Origin: Solimonas sp. SE-A11 | Lineage (GTDB): Bacteria > Pseudomonadota > Gammaproteobacteria > Nevskiales > Nevskiaceae | NCBI RefSeq assembly: GCF_030345715.1 | Contig: NZ_JAUASX010000002.1 | Coordinates: forward strand, 186,001-250,000 | Length of the DNA stretch: 64,000 nt | Direction of reading: 5' to 3' | In this document: positions 10,014 through 19,203 of the stretch, piece after piece | Layout: each line of letters opens with the position of its first letter | Numbering within the stretch: position 1 is the first letter of the stretch | Program-made: the position numbers and the translations under genes | Notes under the pieces: model-generated | Told to the model about the DNA's origin: nothing | What the model saw: only the letters and a program-made list of their open reading frames with translations | Database searches by the model: none

Positions 10014-10568
10014 ATGGGCGCCAACGCGACCAACGCGCTGTACTTCCTCGTCACGGCGGTGTTCGACATCGTGATGTGGCTGTTCCTGCTGCGCGTGATC
10101 CTGCAATACGTGCGCGCGGACTTCTACAACCCGCTGTCGCAGATGATCTTCAAGGCCACGCGCTACCCGGCCGATTCGCTGCGCCGGGTGCTGCCGCCCT
10201 GGCGCAACCTCAACCTCGGCGTGCTGCTGGTGGTGTTCCTGATCGCGCTGGTCTACGTGCACACGATCAGCGGCATCCTGAACCTGCGCCTGAGCCGCTA
10301 CCCGGCGATGTGGTACGCGCTGCTCAAGCTGATCACCATGACGCTCAACCTGTACACGCTGACCATTGCCATCCAGGCGATCCTGTCCTGGCTCGGCCCG
10401 GGCGTGAACAACCCGGCCAGCAACGTGCTGTGGAGCATGAACGAGCCGCTGCTGCGCCCGGTGCGCCGCCTGTTGCCGCAGTCTGGACTGGACCTGTCAC
10501 CGCTGGTGGTAGCCCTGGCACTGCAGGTGGTGGTGCGGCTGGTGCCGCTGCCCGGCATGTTCCGATGA
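10014..10568 (+). CDS. YggT-family membrane protein
   Basis: A 184-aa integral membrane protein with two YGGT repeats, each with paired hydrophobic helices (about residues 5-30 and 65-90; 98-125 and 155-180) and the conserved [15 protein letters not shown] / [15 protein letters not shown] motifs. It is 9 bp downstream of proC with AGGAAAG as ribosome site. It commonly accompanies proC, and relatives are implicated in osmotic or ion homeostasis or membrane organisation, without an agreed function. Confidence 0.9.
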   Translation: MGANATNALYFLVTAVFDIVMWLFLLRVILQYVRADFYNPLSQMIFKATRYPADSLRRVLPPWRNLNLGVLLVVFLIALVYVHTISGILNLRLSRYPAMWYALLKLITMTLNLYTLTIAIQAILSWLGPGVNNPASNVLWSMNEPLLRPVRRLLPQSGLDLSPLVVALALQVVVRLVPLPGMFR

Positions 10569-11707
10569 GCGAAGCCTACCCTGCCGACTCGGTCGGCCTG
10601 GTACAGCCCTTCAAGGTCCTGATCCGGCATCCGCTGGCACTGGACTGCGGCCGCACGCTACCGCAGCACGAGCTGATGGTGGAGACCTACGGCCAGCTCA
10701 ACGCGGCGCATTCCAACGCGATCCTGATCTGCCATGCGCTGTCCGGTGACCATCACGTGGCCGGCTACCACGAGGGCGCCAAGAAGCCGGGCTGGTGGGA
10801 CAACTGCGTGGGCCCGGGCAAGCCGATCGACACCAACCGCTTCTTCGTGGTTGCGCTCAACAATCTCGGCGGCTGCCGCGGTTCCACCGGACCCAATACG
10901 ATCAACCCGGAGACCGGCAAGCCCTGGGGGCCCGATTTCCCGCTGGTAACGGCCCGCGACTGGGTGCGTTCGCAGGCGCTGCTGGCCGACGAATTGGGCA
11001 TCCAGAGCTGGGCCGCGATCATCGGCGGCAGCCTGGGCGGCATGCAGGTGATGCAGTGGACCCTCGAGTTCCCGGAACGCGTGCGCCACGCCTGCGTGAT
11101 CGCCGCCGCACCGAAGATCTCGGCACAGAATATCGCCTTCAACGAGATCGCCCGCCAGGCGATCCTGTCGGACCCGGAATTCCACGGCGGCCATTTCTAC
11201 GAGCAGGGCGTGGTGCCGGCGCGCGGGCTGAAGCTGGCGCGCATGCTGGGCCACATCACCTACCTGTCGGACGAGGCCATGCGCGCCAAGTTCGGCCGCG
11301 AGCTGAAGACGGCCGTGCCCAGCTACAACTTCGACGTCGAGTTCGAGGTGGAGAGCTACCTGCGCTACCAGGGGCAGTCCTTCGTGGACCGCTTCGACGC
11401 CAACACCTACCTGATCATGACCAAGGCGCTGGATTACTTCGACCCGGCGCGCGAGTACGGCAACGACCTGGCGGCGGCCTTCCGCCGTGCCAGCGCGCGC
11501 TTCCTGGTGGTGGCCTTCTCGTCGGACTGGCGCTTCTCGCCGCAACGCTCGCGCGAGATCGTCAAGGCGCTGGTCGATGCCGGCCGCGACGTGTCCTACG
11601 CGCTCATCGACTCGCAATTGGGTCATGACGACTTCCTGATGCCGATCCCGCAGTACCACCGCGTGCTGCGCGGCTACCTGGCCCGCGTGGCTCAGGAGAC
11701 CGCATGA
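10565..11707 (+). CDS. metX: Homoserine O-acyltransferase, MetX type
   Basis: A 380-aa alpha/beta-hydrolase-fold enzyme that activates homoserine for methionine synthesis. The nucleophile Ser156 is in [10 protein letters not shown]. The acid and base lie in SSDWRFSP and LGHDDFLMP. The conserved [13 protein letters not shown] block is present. Whether it uses acetyl- or succinyl-CoA cannot be read safely here; MetX proteins paired with MetW are often succinyltransferases. It overlaps both yggT and metW by ATGA, so translation is coupled. Confidence 0.92.
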   Translation: MSEAYPADSVGLVQPFKVLIRHPLALDCGRTLPQHELMVETYGQLNAAHSNAILICHALSGDHHVAGYHEGAKKPGWWDNCVGPGKPIDTNRFFVVALNNLGGCRGSTGPNTINPETGKPWGPDFPLVTARDWVRSQALLADELGIQSWAAIIGGSLGGMQVMQWTLEFPERVRHACVIAAAPKISAQNIAFNEIARQAILSDPEFHGGHFYEQGVVPARGLKLARMLGHITYLSDEAMRAKFGRELKTAVPSYNFDVEFEVESYLRYQGQSFVDRFDANTYLIMTKALDYFDPAREYGNDLAAAFRRASARFLVVAFSSDWRFSPQRSREIVKALVDAGRDVSYALIDSQLGHDDFLMPIPQYHRVLRGYLARVAQETA

Positions 11708-12324
11708 CCACTGCCCTGCGTCCCGACCTTGCGCTGATCTGCGACTGGATCAAGCCGGGCTCGCGCATCCTCGACCTGGGCTGCGGCGACGGCGAGCTCC
11801 TGGCGCACTTGGCGCGCACGCACCAGGTCACCGGCTACGGCCTGGAGATCGACCCCGAGAAGGTCGCCTCCTGCGTCGAGCAGGGCATCAACGTGATCCA
11901 GGCCGATCTCGACGAGGGCCTCAAGGGCTTCGAGTCGCAGTCGTTCGACTACGTGGTGATGACGCAGGCGCTGCAGGCGTTGCAACGACCGGACCTGGCG
12001 ATCGAGGAGATCCTGCGCGTCGGCCGCTTCGGCATCGTCACCTTCCCCAACTTCGGGCACTGGCGCGTGCGCATGGGCCTGGCCCAGGGTCACATGCCGG
12101 TGACGCCGACGCTCAACGAGCGCTGGTACGACACGCCGAACATCCACCTCTGCTCGGTGGACGATTTCGAGCGGCTCTGCGAGGACATCGGCTGGCGCAT
12201 CCTGGACCGCCGCATGCTCAACCGCAGCCACCGCGAGGGCTGGCGCATCCGCCTGCGGCCGAACCTGTTCGGTGAGGTGGCGATGTACCTGCTGCAGGAC
12301 AAGGAGCCAGCACCGGACCGATAG
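11704..12324 (+). CDS. metW: MetW methyltransferase-like protein
   Basis: A 206-aa class I SAM-methyltransferase-fold protein with motif [16 protein letters not shown], the acidic [11 protein letters not shown] segment and [10 protein letters not shown]. MetW is the usual partner of MetX and has been reported to be needed for MetX function in pseudomonads. It is coupled to metX by a 4-bp overlap and is the last gene before a terminator. Confidence 0.93.
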   Translation: MTTALRPDLALICDWIKPGSRILDLGCGDGELLAHLARTHQVTGYGLEIDPEKVASCVEQGINVIQADLDEGLKGFESQSFDYVVMTQALQALQRPDLAIEEILRVGRFGIVTFPNFGHWRVRMGLAQGHMPVTPTLNERWYDTPNIHLCSVDDFERLCEDIGWRILDRRMLNRSHREGWRIRLRPNLFGEVAMYLLQDKEPAPDR

Positions 12325-12348
12325 GTGTTGGGTGATTGCTGAAACGGA

Positions 12349-12374
12349 AAAGGCCCGCGACGCGGGCCTTTTTG
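12349..12374 (+). terminator. Terminator of the proC-metW operon
   Basis: The hairpin AAGGCCCGC-GAC-GCGGGCCTT is followed by TTTTGC. It closes the proC-yggT-metX-metW operon, and the accessory patch begins right after it. Confidence 0.88.
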
Positions 12375-12655
12375 CTTCCAGAAGCTTGCATGAACCTCGT
12401 CCCCGCTCATCCCGATACCTGATTCGGCCATCAGACTAACCATCGATTCACTGCCTGCTTGTCGCCGCAACGCGGAGGCGCGATAGTGGAGCAAGCATCA
12501 GAAAGGTTCAGCCCGTTCTAGCGGCCATTTCCAAATCGATATGGAAGGAGAAATCCATGACGTGTAACTCGACGGTGATTGCTTCTACGTCAAGGACTTG
12601 CCAGCACTTGCCCCAGATTAGGCATCAGAATGAAATCTAATTGGCGCTGGGCCTC
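12375..12655. other. Accessory stretch with a possible decayed reading frame
   Basis: No intact gene is visible. Around 12540-12610 one frame reads MEGEIHDV-stop-LDGDCFYVKDLPALAPD-stop, which looks protein-like but is broken by two stops. A good AAGGAG precedes an ATG at 12557 in another frame that gives only 27 aa. This may be the remains of a small gene of the same accessory patch. Confidence 0.35.
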
Positions 12656-13053
12656 ATGAAACTCAAATACGATCTGGCTTCTCCTGCTCCGCCAAGCGAG
12701 ATCGCGCGCCTGCGTCACGGCTTCCCCGGCTTGCCTTCCGACTATCTTGATTTTTGGCGCGTTCAAATGGTGGTGAGGGTTTTGTTGGTGTCGAGCCTGG
12801 CTACTTCGCATTGTGGCCGTCGGAAGACATTCCGGTCGCCAGCGATCAGTATCAGATAAATATCTATTGTCCCGAATTTATTGCGGTAGGGAGCAATGGC
12901 GGCGGAGAGTTATTCGTCTTTGCTCTTTCGGGCACGCCTAAGGGGCTGCATATGGTTCCCGCTATAGGTATGGACCCTAATGATATCTGGTTAGTCGCGC
13001 CAACATTCTCGGCGTTCGAGGCCGCGTTTGGCGGCGACTGCGAGAATCCATGA
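12656..13053 (+). pseudogene. SMI1/KNR4-type immunity-like gene, frameshifted
   Basis: The first frame reads MKLKYDLASPAPPSEIARLR...LPSDYLDFWR. Near 12760 the homology moves to another frame, which continues SNGGEGFVGVEPGYFALWP...EFIAVGSNGGGELFVFALSG to the stop. Together these give the usual SMI1/KNR4 order (LPxDYxxFxxxxNGGEG, then YxxLWP, then GSxGGGExF), a family often serving as immunity to polymorphic toxins. The junction has two extra bases, or one missing base, between Arg and Ser, so the gene is probably dead unless this is a sequencing error. Base composition is lower in GC than the flanks. No toxin gene is beside it. Confidence 0.72.
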
Positions 13054-13149
13054 TGCAGGACCGTCGACCCAACAGCAGGTTCCAGTGGGACGCCATCGCC
13101 TTCGGTGAGGCCGCCCCTGAACCTAAGCGTTGAGCCGCGAAGAACGACC

Positions 13150-13551
13150 ATGAGCATTGAAGAGAAGAGGCGCCAGTTGCTTGTTGGCGGTTCGTCCACC
13201 CAGCGAGGCATGGCGCCTCGTAACGTAGGGCAAGCCACATTGCGCGCCCGGAACAACATTGAAGCAGAGCTAGAGAAGCACAACTTCCTGGGCAGCGCCC
13301 CGTTCAAGACAGTCAGCTTGATCATGCGATATGTCGATGTGGAGAACCTCAACCCCGAGGGGTGGGACATCAACAAAAAGCACAGCACTTTGAATCTTGC
13401 TGTTTCGCTTGATGGCCCACGGCTTAAATCCATGACTGAAGAAGAGCTTGAACTGGCGCTGCGCCTTGCGATGATTGAGGTTCTTTGCGATGTTGCCGCG
13501 AACTACGATCTTCCGTACGAATTTCTAGATCGCATGCGAGCTTCTTCATGA
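13150..13551 (+). CDS. Hypothetical protein, immunity-like
   Basis: A 133-aa acidic/basic soluble protein with no signal peptide or membrane segment. The N-terminus is polar (MSIEEKRRQLLVGGSSTQRG). The C-terminal half has a beta stretch (HSTLNLAVSLDGPRLK) and an amphipathic helix (MTEEELELALRLAMIEVLCDVAANYDLPYEFL). I do not recognise the family with confidence. The shape and its place 100 bp after an SMI1-type remnant suggest an immunity protein, perhaps of the Imm39 kind; this is inference. The start is the ATG at 13150, with no strong ribosome site. Confidence 0.6.
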   Translation: MSIEEKRRQLLVGGSSTQRGMAPRNVGQATLRARNNIEAELEKHNFLGSAPFKTVSLIMRYVDVENLNPEGWDINKKHSTLNLAVSLDGPRLKSMTEEELELALRLAMIEVLCDVAANYDLPYEFLDRMRASS

Positions 13552-13621
13552 GTATCCGGGGAGTCGTGGCCCAAGAAGTTCTTCAAGCCGACGCGGCTGC
13601 ACCGCGCGGCTTAATCTAGGC

Positions 13622-14518
13622 TTACTGCCCCGCCAGGATTTCCCCGACGCGCCGGTCCTTGCGCTCCCACAACTCACCGATCCAGGCCTGGAAGCGCTGG
13701 CGGAAGGCGGGGTCGTTCTCGTAGTCGCCGTTGTAAAGCTCGTGCGGAATCTTCAATTGGCGCACCTCGACGATGACCTTGGGCACCTGGCCTGACATGA
13801 GCCCCCAGATGCCCTGGGCGCCGCCCGGGTAGACGATGGTGATGTCCAGCAGGGAGTTCAGGCGCTCGCCGAAGGCGTTCATGGCGAAGGCGAAGCCGCC
13901 GGCCTTGGGCTTGAGCAGGTGCTGGTAGGGCGACTGCTGCTGGCTGTGCTTGGCGCGCGTGAAACGGGTACCTTCCAGGAAGTTGAGCACCATCACCGGC
14001 TGGTTGCGGAACTTCTGGCAGGCGCGCTTGGTGGTCTCCACGTCCTTGCCGCGCAGTTCCGGATGCCTGGCCAGCTTCTCGGCGCTGTAGCGCTTCATGA
14101 AGGGGTAGTCCAGGCCCCACCAGGCCAGCCCCAGTAACGGCACCCAGATCAGTTCCTGCTTGATGAAGAACTTGAAGAACGGTGCGCGGTGGCCGAAGGT
14201 CTTCATCAGCACGACGATGTCGTTCCAGCTCTGGTGGTTGGCGCAGGCCAGGTACTGGCCCCGCGGGTCGAGCTGCCCTTCGACCCGGATGTCCCACTCG
14301 GTCTTCATCAGCGTGCCGACGGCCCAGCTGTTGATGCCGGCCCAGGTCTGGGCCAGAGCGGCGGTCCAGCGCGACACGGCATCGCGCGGCGCGCCGGAGG
14401 GGGTGACTAGCTTGACCAGGATCAGCAGGTACACCGGCACGATCCAGAAGCAGGTGTTGATCACCAGGAAGCTGAAGATGACGGCGCCGAGCAGCGGCGC
14501 GGGCAGGAATTGCAGCAT
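13622..14518 (-). CDS. 1-acylglycerol-3-phosphate acyltransferase-like protein
   Basis: A 298-aa inner-membrane acyltransferase of the PlsC superfamily, closest in layout to YihG-type proteins. It has an N-terminal hydrophobic hairpin (residues about 8-38), the catalytic HX4D motif (NHQSWND, His95/Asp100), and the phosphate-binding FLEGTRFT motif. It should transfer acyl chains to a lysophospholipid or glycerol-phosphate acceptor. The start ATG overlaps the stop of the upstream gene (ATGA), so it is the third gene of an operon with an NTF2-like protein and a PrcB-like lipoprotein. Confidence 0.87.
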   Translation of the reverse strand: MLQFLPAPLLGAVIFSFLVINTCFWIVPVYLLILVKLVTPSGAPRDAVSRWTAALAQTWAGINSWAVGTLMKTEWDIRVEGQLDPRGQYLACANHQSWNDIVVLMKTFGHRAPFFKFFIKQELIWVPLLGLAWWGLDYPFMKRYSAEKLARHPELRGKDVETTKRACQKFRNQPVMVLNFLEGTRFTRAKHSQQQSPYQHLLKPKAGGFAFAMNAFGERLNSLLDITIVYPGGAQGIWGLMSGQVPKVIVEVRQLKIPHELYNGDYENDPAFRQRFQAWIGELWERKDRRVGEILAGQ

Positions 14519-15096
14519 CACTCCCCCTGGGGAAGGTTCGGCGCCGTCGGCGCGGATTCAGGTGCCGGTGCCGGCACGGAGGCCGGAACTGGGGGCACGG
14601 CCGCCTTGGGCGGCAGTTCCGGCAGGTCTTCGCCCTCGGCGCGCGGGTGCGCCGAGCGGTGGATGTGCACGATCTTCCAGCCCAGGTCGGTGCGCCGCAG
14701 CACCAGGGTCTCGGTGTTGACCAACGCCAGCTTCTGCTCGCCGAAATCACCCGTCACGAAACTCAGCGTCAGCACCCAGGCGACATTGCCGTCTTCCCAG
14801 GCGTCGCGCCGCAGGACCTCGCGCTTCACCAGGCTGGCGAAGGTCATGTCGTTGGGCATGGAACCCGCGGCATAAGCATCTCGCCCGCGCTCGACGAAGC
14901 CCTGCTCGTAGATCATCAGGTCCGAGGCCAGGTACTGGACCGCGCCCTTGCGGTCGCCGCTGGCCAGGGCGGCCTGGAAGGCGTCCACCACTTCGGTGGG
15001 CACCATGCCCGGCTTTGCGGCGGGCGCGGCGGTTTGCGCCGCGGCCGGCAGCATCACCGCCGACAGCAGTAGCCCCCACAGGCGACGCAGGCTCAT
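14518..15096 (-). CDS. Secreted NTF2/SnoaL-like protein
   Basis: A 192-aa exported protein with a signal peptide ending near PAAAQTA, then an NTF2-like (DUF4440/SnoaL-type) domain: VVDAFQAALASGDRKGAVQYLASDLMIYEQG...DMTFASLVKR...LVLRRTDLGWKIVHIHRSAHPR. The last 35 residues are rich in Pro and Ala and probably disordered. It overlaps its neighbours by 4 bp on both sides. Role unknown; it could bind a small hydrophobic ligand in the periplasm. Confidence 0.82.
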   Translation of the reverse strand: MSLRRLWGLLLSAVMLPAAAQTAAPAAKPGMVPTEVVDAFQAALASGDRKGAVQYLASDLMIYEQGFVERGRDAYAAGSMPNDMTFASLVKREVLRRDAWEDGNVAWVLTLSFVTGDFGEQKLALVNTETLVLRRTDLGWKIVHIHRSAHPRAEGEDLPELPPKAAVPPVPASVPAPAPESAPTAPNLPQGE

Positions 15097-15566
15097 GGCG
15101 CCGCCGCGACGCTGCCGCGCAGGCGGCCGTCCTGGTCGACGATCTCGATGGTGTCGTAGCCCTCCCGCGGCAGACTGACCAGCACGCAGGGGCTGGTGAT
15201 GGCCTGGGTGGACATGTCGTCCGCGCCCGGGGCCACGAAGGTGCCGCGCAGGATCAGGTCGCCGCTGCGGCGGCCGGCCAAACGGCTGATCGCCAAGCCG
15301 TAGCCGCCACTGTTGCGCTCTCCCATCTCCACCAGCGCAAAGGGGCCCTGCGGCAGGCGGGCGCCATTGAAGTCCACGCCGCGCTGCTCCTGCCAGGCCG
15401 TGACGGCGGCGGTATCCCGCAGCAGGCTGATGCGCGTTTCGGGCCCCTGGCTGTTGCACTGGGAGGACCGCGCCACCTCGCTGACCTCGACCGAGCTCTC
15501 TCGCTGCAGCAGGCCGCCGGCACAGGCGCTCAGCCCGAGGCTGAGCAGCAGGATTCCATACTTCAT
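15093..15566 (-). CDS. PrcB-like lipoprotein
   Basis: A 157-aa predicted lipoprotein: signal sequence MKYGILLLSLGLSAC with Cys15 as lipid attachment site. The mature part carries the PrcB_C-type domain seen in protease-complex subunits (FALVEMGERNSGGYGLAISRL, then ...SPCVLVSLPREGYDTIEIVDQDG). In treponemes PrcB joins a protease complex; no protease lies beside this copy. It is the first gene of the three-gene operon, coupled by ATGA to the NTF2-like gene. Confidence 0.78.
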   Translation of the reverse strand: MKYGILLLSLGLSACAGGLLQRESSVEVSEVARSSQCNSQGPETRISLLRDTAAVTAWQEQRGVDFNGARLPQGPFALVEMGERNSGGYGLAISRLAGRRSGDLILRGTFVAPGADDMSTQAITSPCVLVSLPREGYDTIEIVDQDGRLRGSVAAAP

Positions 15567-15753
15567 AGACGCATCCCTCTTGCAGGCCGCGGCCCGGAGG
15601 CCACAGCATGATCCAGTCGATCAGGCCGCCGATGCGGCGGCGTACGGGCGGAATTGTGCGGTGCAAAAGCGGGTGGGGCAAATCCTGCGGGGACCATGGG
15701 GCGGAACGGTATCGCTTCACAGGCCTCCGGCGCCGGGGTGTAAAGTTGGCGGG

Positions 15754-17556
15754 ATGAACAGACCCATCCCTGAACACCGCCTGGACCTGCCGGAACTGCT
15801 CGATGCCCTGCTCGCCGACGGACTGGTAACGCGCGAGGCCACCCGGGAACTGCATATCCGCCTGGCCAGCCACCCCGATACGCGCCATCCGCTGGCGGTG
15901 ATCGCGTCCGCGGACTGGGACAACCCGCAGATGCCGGGCCGCAAGCTGACCCTTGAGGTGCTGACGCAGTGGCTCGCCAAGCGGGCCGAACTGCCCTACC
16001 TGCGCATCGACCCCTTGTCGATCGATGTGGGCAAGGTCACCTCGGTGGTGTCCTACGCGTTCGCGACGCGCGCCCGGATCCTGCCGGTGAAGGTCACCGC
16101 CGACGAGGTGGTGCTGGCCACCAGCGAGCCGTACCTGCGCGAGTGGGAGCGCGACCTCCAGCCTCATCTCAAGCAGCAGATCCGCCGCGTGCTGGCCAAC
16201 CCACTGGACGTGGAGCGCTACCTGGTGGAGTTCTACGCCCTGGCGCGCTCGGTGAAAGCGAGCCAGAAGGAAAGGGCCAGCGGCCCGGCCCTGGGCAGCG
16301 TGCAGAACCTGGAACAACTGACCCAGCTCGGGCGCAGCGGCAAGCTCACGGCGGACGATCACCATGTCGTCGCGATCGTCGACTGGTTGTTGCAGTACGC
16401 CTTCGAGCAACGTGCCAGCGACATCCATATCGAGCCACGCCGTGACGCCACCAACGTGCGCTTCCGTATCGACGGCGTGCTGCACGATGTCTACCAGGTG
16501 CCGGCCACTGTCGGTACCGCCGTGACCAGCCGCCTCAAGATCCTGGCGCGCCTGGACGTGGCGGAGAAACGCAAGCCTCAGGACGGCCGCATCAAGACGC
16601 GCTCGCCCGACGGCAAGGAGATCGAACTGCGCGTGTCCTCGTTGCCGACGGCGTTTGGCGAGAAGCTGGTGTTGCGCATCTTCGATCCGGAAGTGCTGGT
16701 GAAGGATTTCGCCGAACTGGGTTTTGCGGGCAACGATGGCGTGCGTTGGCAGGGCATGATCGACCAGCCCCACGGCATCATCCTGGTCACCGGCCCTACC
16801 GGCTCGGGCAAAACCACCACGCTGTATTCGACGCTGAGACACCTGGCGACCTCCGAGGTGAATGTCTGCACGATCGAGGACCCGATCGAGTTGGTGGAAC
16901 CGCGCTTCAACCAGATGCAGGTGCATCCTGGCATCGACCTGACCTTTGCCTCCGGCGTGCGCGCGCTGATGCGCCAGGACCCGGACATCATCATGGTGGG
17001 CGAAATCCGTGATCTGGAAACCGCCGAGGTGGCGATACAGGCGGCGCTCACTGGACATCTGGTGCTGTCGACACTGCACACCAACGACGCGCCCAGCGCG
17101 GTGACCCGCCTGCTCGACCTTGGCGTACCTTCGTACCTGCTACGCTCGACCTTGCTCGGCGTGGTGGCGCAGCGACTGCTGCGCAAGCTGTGCAAGCACT
17201 GCAAGAAGCCGGTGGAACCCGATGTAAGCGCCTGGCAGGAACTGGTGGGTGGAGCGAGCATCGAACCGCCGAAGCAGATTCACCAAGCCGTGGGTTGCCT
17301 GGAGTGCCGTGAGACCGGCTATCTCGGACGCACGGGCATCTACGAGATGCTGACCATGACCCCGGGCCTCAAGGAAGCGATCCGCGACGACGCCGATCCG
17401 GTACACCTGCGCGATGCCGCGATGCGCAGCGGGATGATGCCTCTGCGCGTGGCCGGCAGCCAGAAGGTGTGGACCGGCATGACCACGGTAGAGGAAGTGA
17501 TCCGCACGACCCCTCCTCCACCGCCGCGTGCTGCCGAGCCGGTCAAGGGGTCTTGA
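15754..17556 (+). CDS. GspE/PulE-family secretion or pilus ATPase
   Basis: A 600-aa cytoplasmic traffic ATPase. It has an N1E-like N-terminal domain (residues about 15-150), then the catalytic core with Walker A GPTGSGKTT near residue 347, an Asp box CTIEDPIE, Walker B MRQDPDIIMVGEIRD and a His box LSTLHTNDA. A C-terminal tetracysteine zinc site (CKHCKKP ... CLECRETG) is typical of GspE/PilB. No other secretion gene is next to it, so its machine is unknown. The ATG at 15754 follows TAAAGTTGGCGGG, which holds a possible -10; the Shine-Dalgarno is weak. Confidence 0.9.
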   Translation: MNRPIPEHRLDLPELLDALLADGLVTREATRELHIRLASHPDTRHPLAVIASADWDNPQMPGRKLTLEVLTQWLAKRAELPYLRIDPLSIDVGKVTSVVSYAFATRARILPVKVTADEVVLATSEPYLREWERDLQPHLKQQIRRVLANPLDVERYLVEFYALARSVKASQKERASGPALGSVQNLEQLTQLGRSGKLTADDHHVVAIVDWLLQYAFEQRASDIHIEPRRDATNVRFRIDGVLHDVYQVPATVGTAVTSRLKILARLDVAEKRKPQDGRIKTRSPDGKEIELRVSSLPTAFGEKLVLRIFDPEVLVKDFAELGFAGNDGVRWQGMIDQPHGIILVTGPTGSGKTTTLYSTLRHLATSEVNVCTIEDPIELVEPRFNQMQVHPGIDLTFASGVRALMRQDPDIIMVGEIRDLETAEVAIQAALTGHLVLSTLHTNDAPSAVTRLLDLGVPSYLLRSTLLGVVAQRLLRKLCKHCKKPVEPDVSAWQELVGGASIEPPKQIHQAVGCLECRETGYLGRTGIYEMLTMTPGLKEAIRDDADPVHLRDAAMRSGMMPLRVAGSQKVWTGMTTVEEVIRTTPPPPPRAAEPVKGS

Positions 17557-17626
17557 AATCGAGAATGCGATCCTCACCTTCAAAGTCAACGGCGACGGTC
17601 GCCGAACTGATCTGAGGAGGTTGTAC

Positions 17627-18061
17627 ATGAGCATTCTTCGCTACGAGCCCTGGGGCCTGCACCAGGCGCTGTTCCGTGAGTTCAACCGCGCGGTCGATCG
17701 CGCTGCACAAGACGATTCCAGCGGCGCCACCGCCGACTGGGCGCCGGCCGTGGACATCGAGGAGTACGCCGACAGGTTCGTGCTCACTGCCGATGTGCCG
17801 GGTGTCGATCCGGCGACGATCGAGCTCACGCTGGAGAAAGGCGTGCTGACGCTCAGCGGCAGCCGCGCTGCGGCCGCGGAGCCGGCGGGCGTCGAACGTC
17901 GCCGCGTCGAGCGTGCCACCGGCCGCTTCCACCGCCGCTTCGCATTGCCGGACACGGTGGACTCCGAGGCCGTCAGCGCCACCAACCGCAACGGCGTGCT
18001 CCAGATCACGATCCCCAAGCGCCCGCAGGCCCAGGCTCGCAAGATCGCGGTCACGCACTGA
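17627..18061 (+). CDS. Small heat shock protein, Hsp20 family
   Basis: A 144-aa alpha-crystallin-type holdase. A short N-arm (MSILRYEPWGLHQALFREFNRAV) is followed by the alpha-crystallin domain (WAPAVDIEEYADRFVLTADVPGVDPATIELTLEKGVLTLSG ... FHRRFALPDTVD) and a C-terminal ITI motif (LQITIPKR) for oligomer docking. GAGGAGG gives a very strong ribosome site. It precedes a CbpA gene, so two co-chaperones are adjacent. Confidence 0.93.
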   Translation: MSILRYEPWGLHQALFREFNRAVDRAAQDDSSGATADWAPAVDIEEYADRFVLTADVPGVDPATIELTLEKGVLTLSGSRAAAAEPAGVERRRVERATGRFHRRFALPDTVDSEAVSATNRNGVLQITIPKRPQAQARKIAVTH

Positions 18062-18091
18062 AGCGGCAGGCGGTATCCAGGCCGTATCGGG

Positions 18092-18120
18092 CGGGGCGCG
18101 AAAGCGCCCCGTTTTTCGTT
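18092..18120 (+). terminator. Possible weak terminator after the Hsp20 gene
   Basis: GGGGCG...CGCCCCGTTTTT: a 6-bp stem (GGGGCG / CGCCCC) over a CGAAAG loop followed by GTTTTTC. It is a short but GC-rich hairpin with a T-run. Confidence 0.62.
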
Positions 18121-18196
18121 GGTCCGCCACCTTGCACGCGCGCCGGTGCATCCCCATCTATGATGGCGATACCTTCACCCTTTTCCCGGAAGCACA

Positions 18197-19120
18197 GTGG
18201 AATACAAGGACTACTACAAGATTCTCGGCGTCGCACGTTCTGCCTCGGCAGACGAGATCAAGCGCGCCTATCGCAAGCTGGCACGTGAGTACCACCCGGA
18301 CAAGAACAAGGCCGCGGGTGCAGAGGACAAGTTCAAGGAGATCAACGAGGCCAACGAGGTCCTGAGCGACGCCGAAAAGCGCAAGGCCTACGACACCTTG
18401 GGCCCCAACTGGAAAGGCGGCCAGCAGTTCACGCCACCGCCGGGCTGGGAGTCGATGTTCGGTGCCGGCGGCGGCCGCGGCCCGCGCGGCGGCGCCCGTG
18501 GCGGCCCGGGCTTCGGTGGTGGCGCTGGCGGCGGCAACTTCTCCGACTTCTTCTCGACACTGTTCGGCGGCCAGATGGGCGGCGGCGGCTTCGAGGACAT
18601 GGGCGGCGGCTTCGGCGGCGGTGCGCCGCAGCCCAGCCGCGCCAAGATCGCCATCGCGCTGGAAGACTCCTACGAGGGAGCGCAGAAGACGCTGTCGGTC
18701 AACGGCCGCACGCTCAACGTGCGCATCCCCAAGGGCGTGACCGCCGGCCAGTCGATCCGCTTGTCCGGCCAGGGCAGCCATGGAGGCGACCTGCTGCTGG
18801 AGATCGAGTTCGCGCCGAGCGAACGCTTCAAGCTCGACGGCCGCAACGTCACCGTGCACGTGAACCTGGCTCCCTGGGAGGCCGCACTGGGCGCCAAGGT
18901 GCCGGTGCCGACGCTGGGCGGCACGGTGGAACTGACCATCCCCGCCGGCACGCAGACCGGCCGCAAGCTGCGCCTGAAGGGCCGTGGCCTGCCCGGCACG
19001 CCGGCGGGCGACCAGATCGTCAGCCTGCAGATCGTCACGCCGCCGGCCGAAGGCGACGAGGACAAGGCGTTCTACGAGGAGATGGCGAAGCGGTACGCGG
19101 GGTTTGATCCGCGCGCTTGA
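18197..19120 (+). CDS. cbpA: DnaJ-class co-chaperone / curved-DNA-binding protein CbpA
   Basis: A 307-aa type B J-protein. The N-terminal J domain ([25 protein letters not shown]..., with HPD at about residues 33-35) is followed by a long Gly/Phe-rich linker ([13 protein letters not shown]... to FGGGAP, about residues 90-140) and the two C-terminal peptide-binding domains. There is no zinc finger, which separates it from DnaJ. The start is GTG. It probably recruits DnaK. A bidirectional terminator separates it from the convergent fructose bisphosphatase gene. Confidence 0.92.
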   Translation: MEYKDYYKILGVARSASADEIKRAYRKLAREYHPDKNKAAGAEDKFKEINEANEVLSDAEKRKAYDTLGPNWKGGQQFTPPPGWESMFGAGGGRGPRGGARGGPGFGGGAGGGNFSDFFSTLFGGQMGGGGFEDMGGGFGGGAPQPSRAKIAIALEDSYEGAQKTLSVNGRTLNVRIPKGVTAGQSIRLSGQGSHGGDLLLEIEFAPSERFKLDGRNVTVHVNLAPWEAALGAKVPVPTLGGTVELTIPAGTQTGRKLRLKGRGLPGTPAGDQIVSLQIVTPPAEGDEDKAFYEEMAKRYAGFDPRA

Positions 19121-19155
19121 TCCTGCAGCAGCCAGATTGCCGGCTCCCGCGAGAA

Positions 19156-19188
19156 CGAAAAAGCCCCGCTTCAGCGGGGCTTTTTCGT
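19156..19188. terminator. Bidirectional terminator between cbpA and fbp
   Basis: AAAAAGCCCCGCT-T-C-AGCGGGGCTTTTT: an 8-bp GC core with A-run and T-run on the two sides. It serves both convergent genes. Confidence 0.92.
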
Positions 19189-19203
19189 TGCAGCAACGAC
19201 GGC

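Noticed and set aside
9647-11707. A 686-codon open frame continuing upstream of metX
   Set aside because: Its first two-thirds of the upstream part overlaps proC and yggT in another frame and has no family character. Only the metX part (from 10565) is real.
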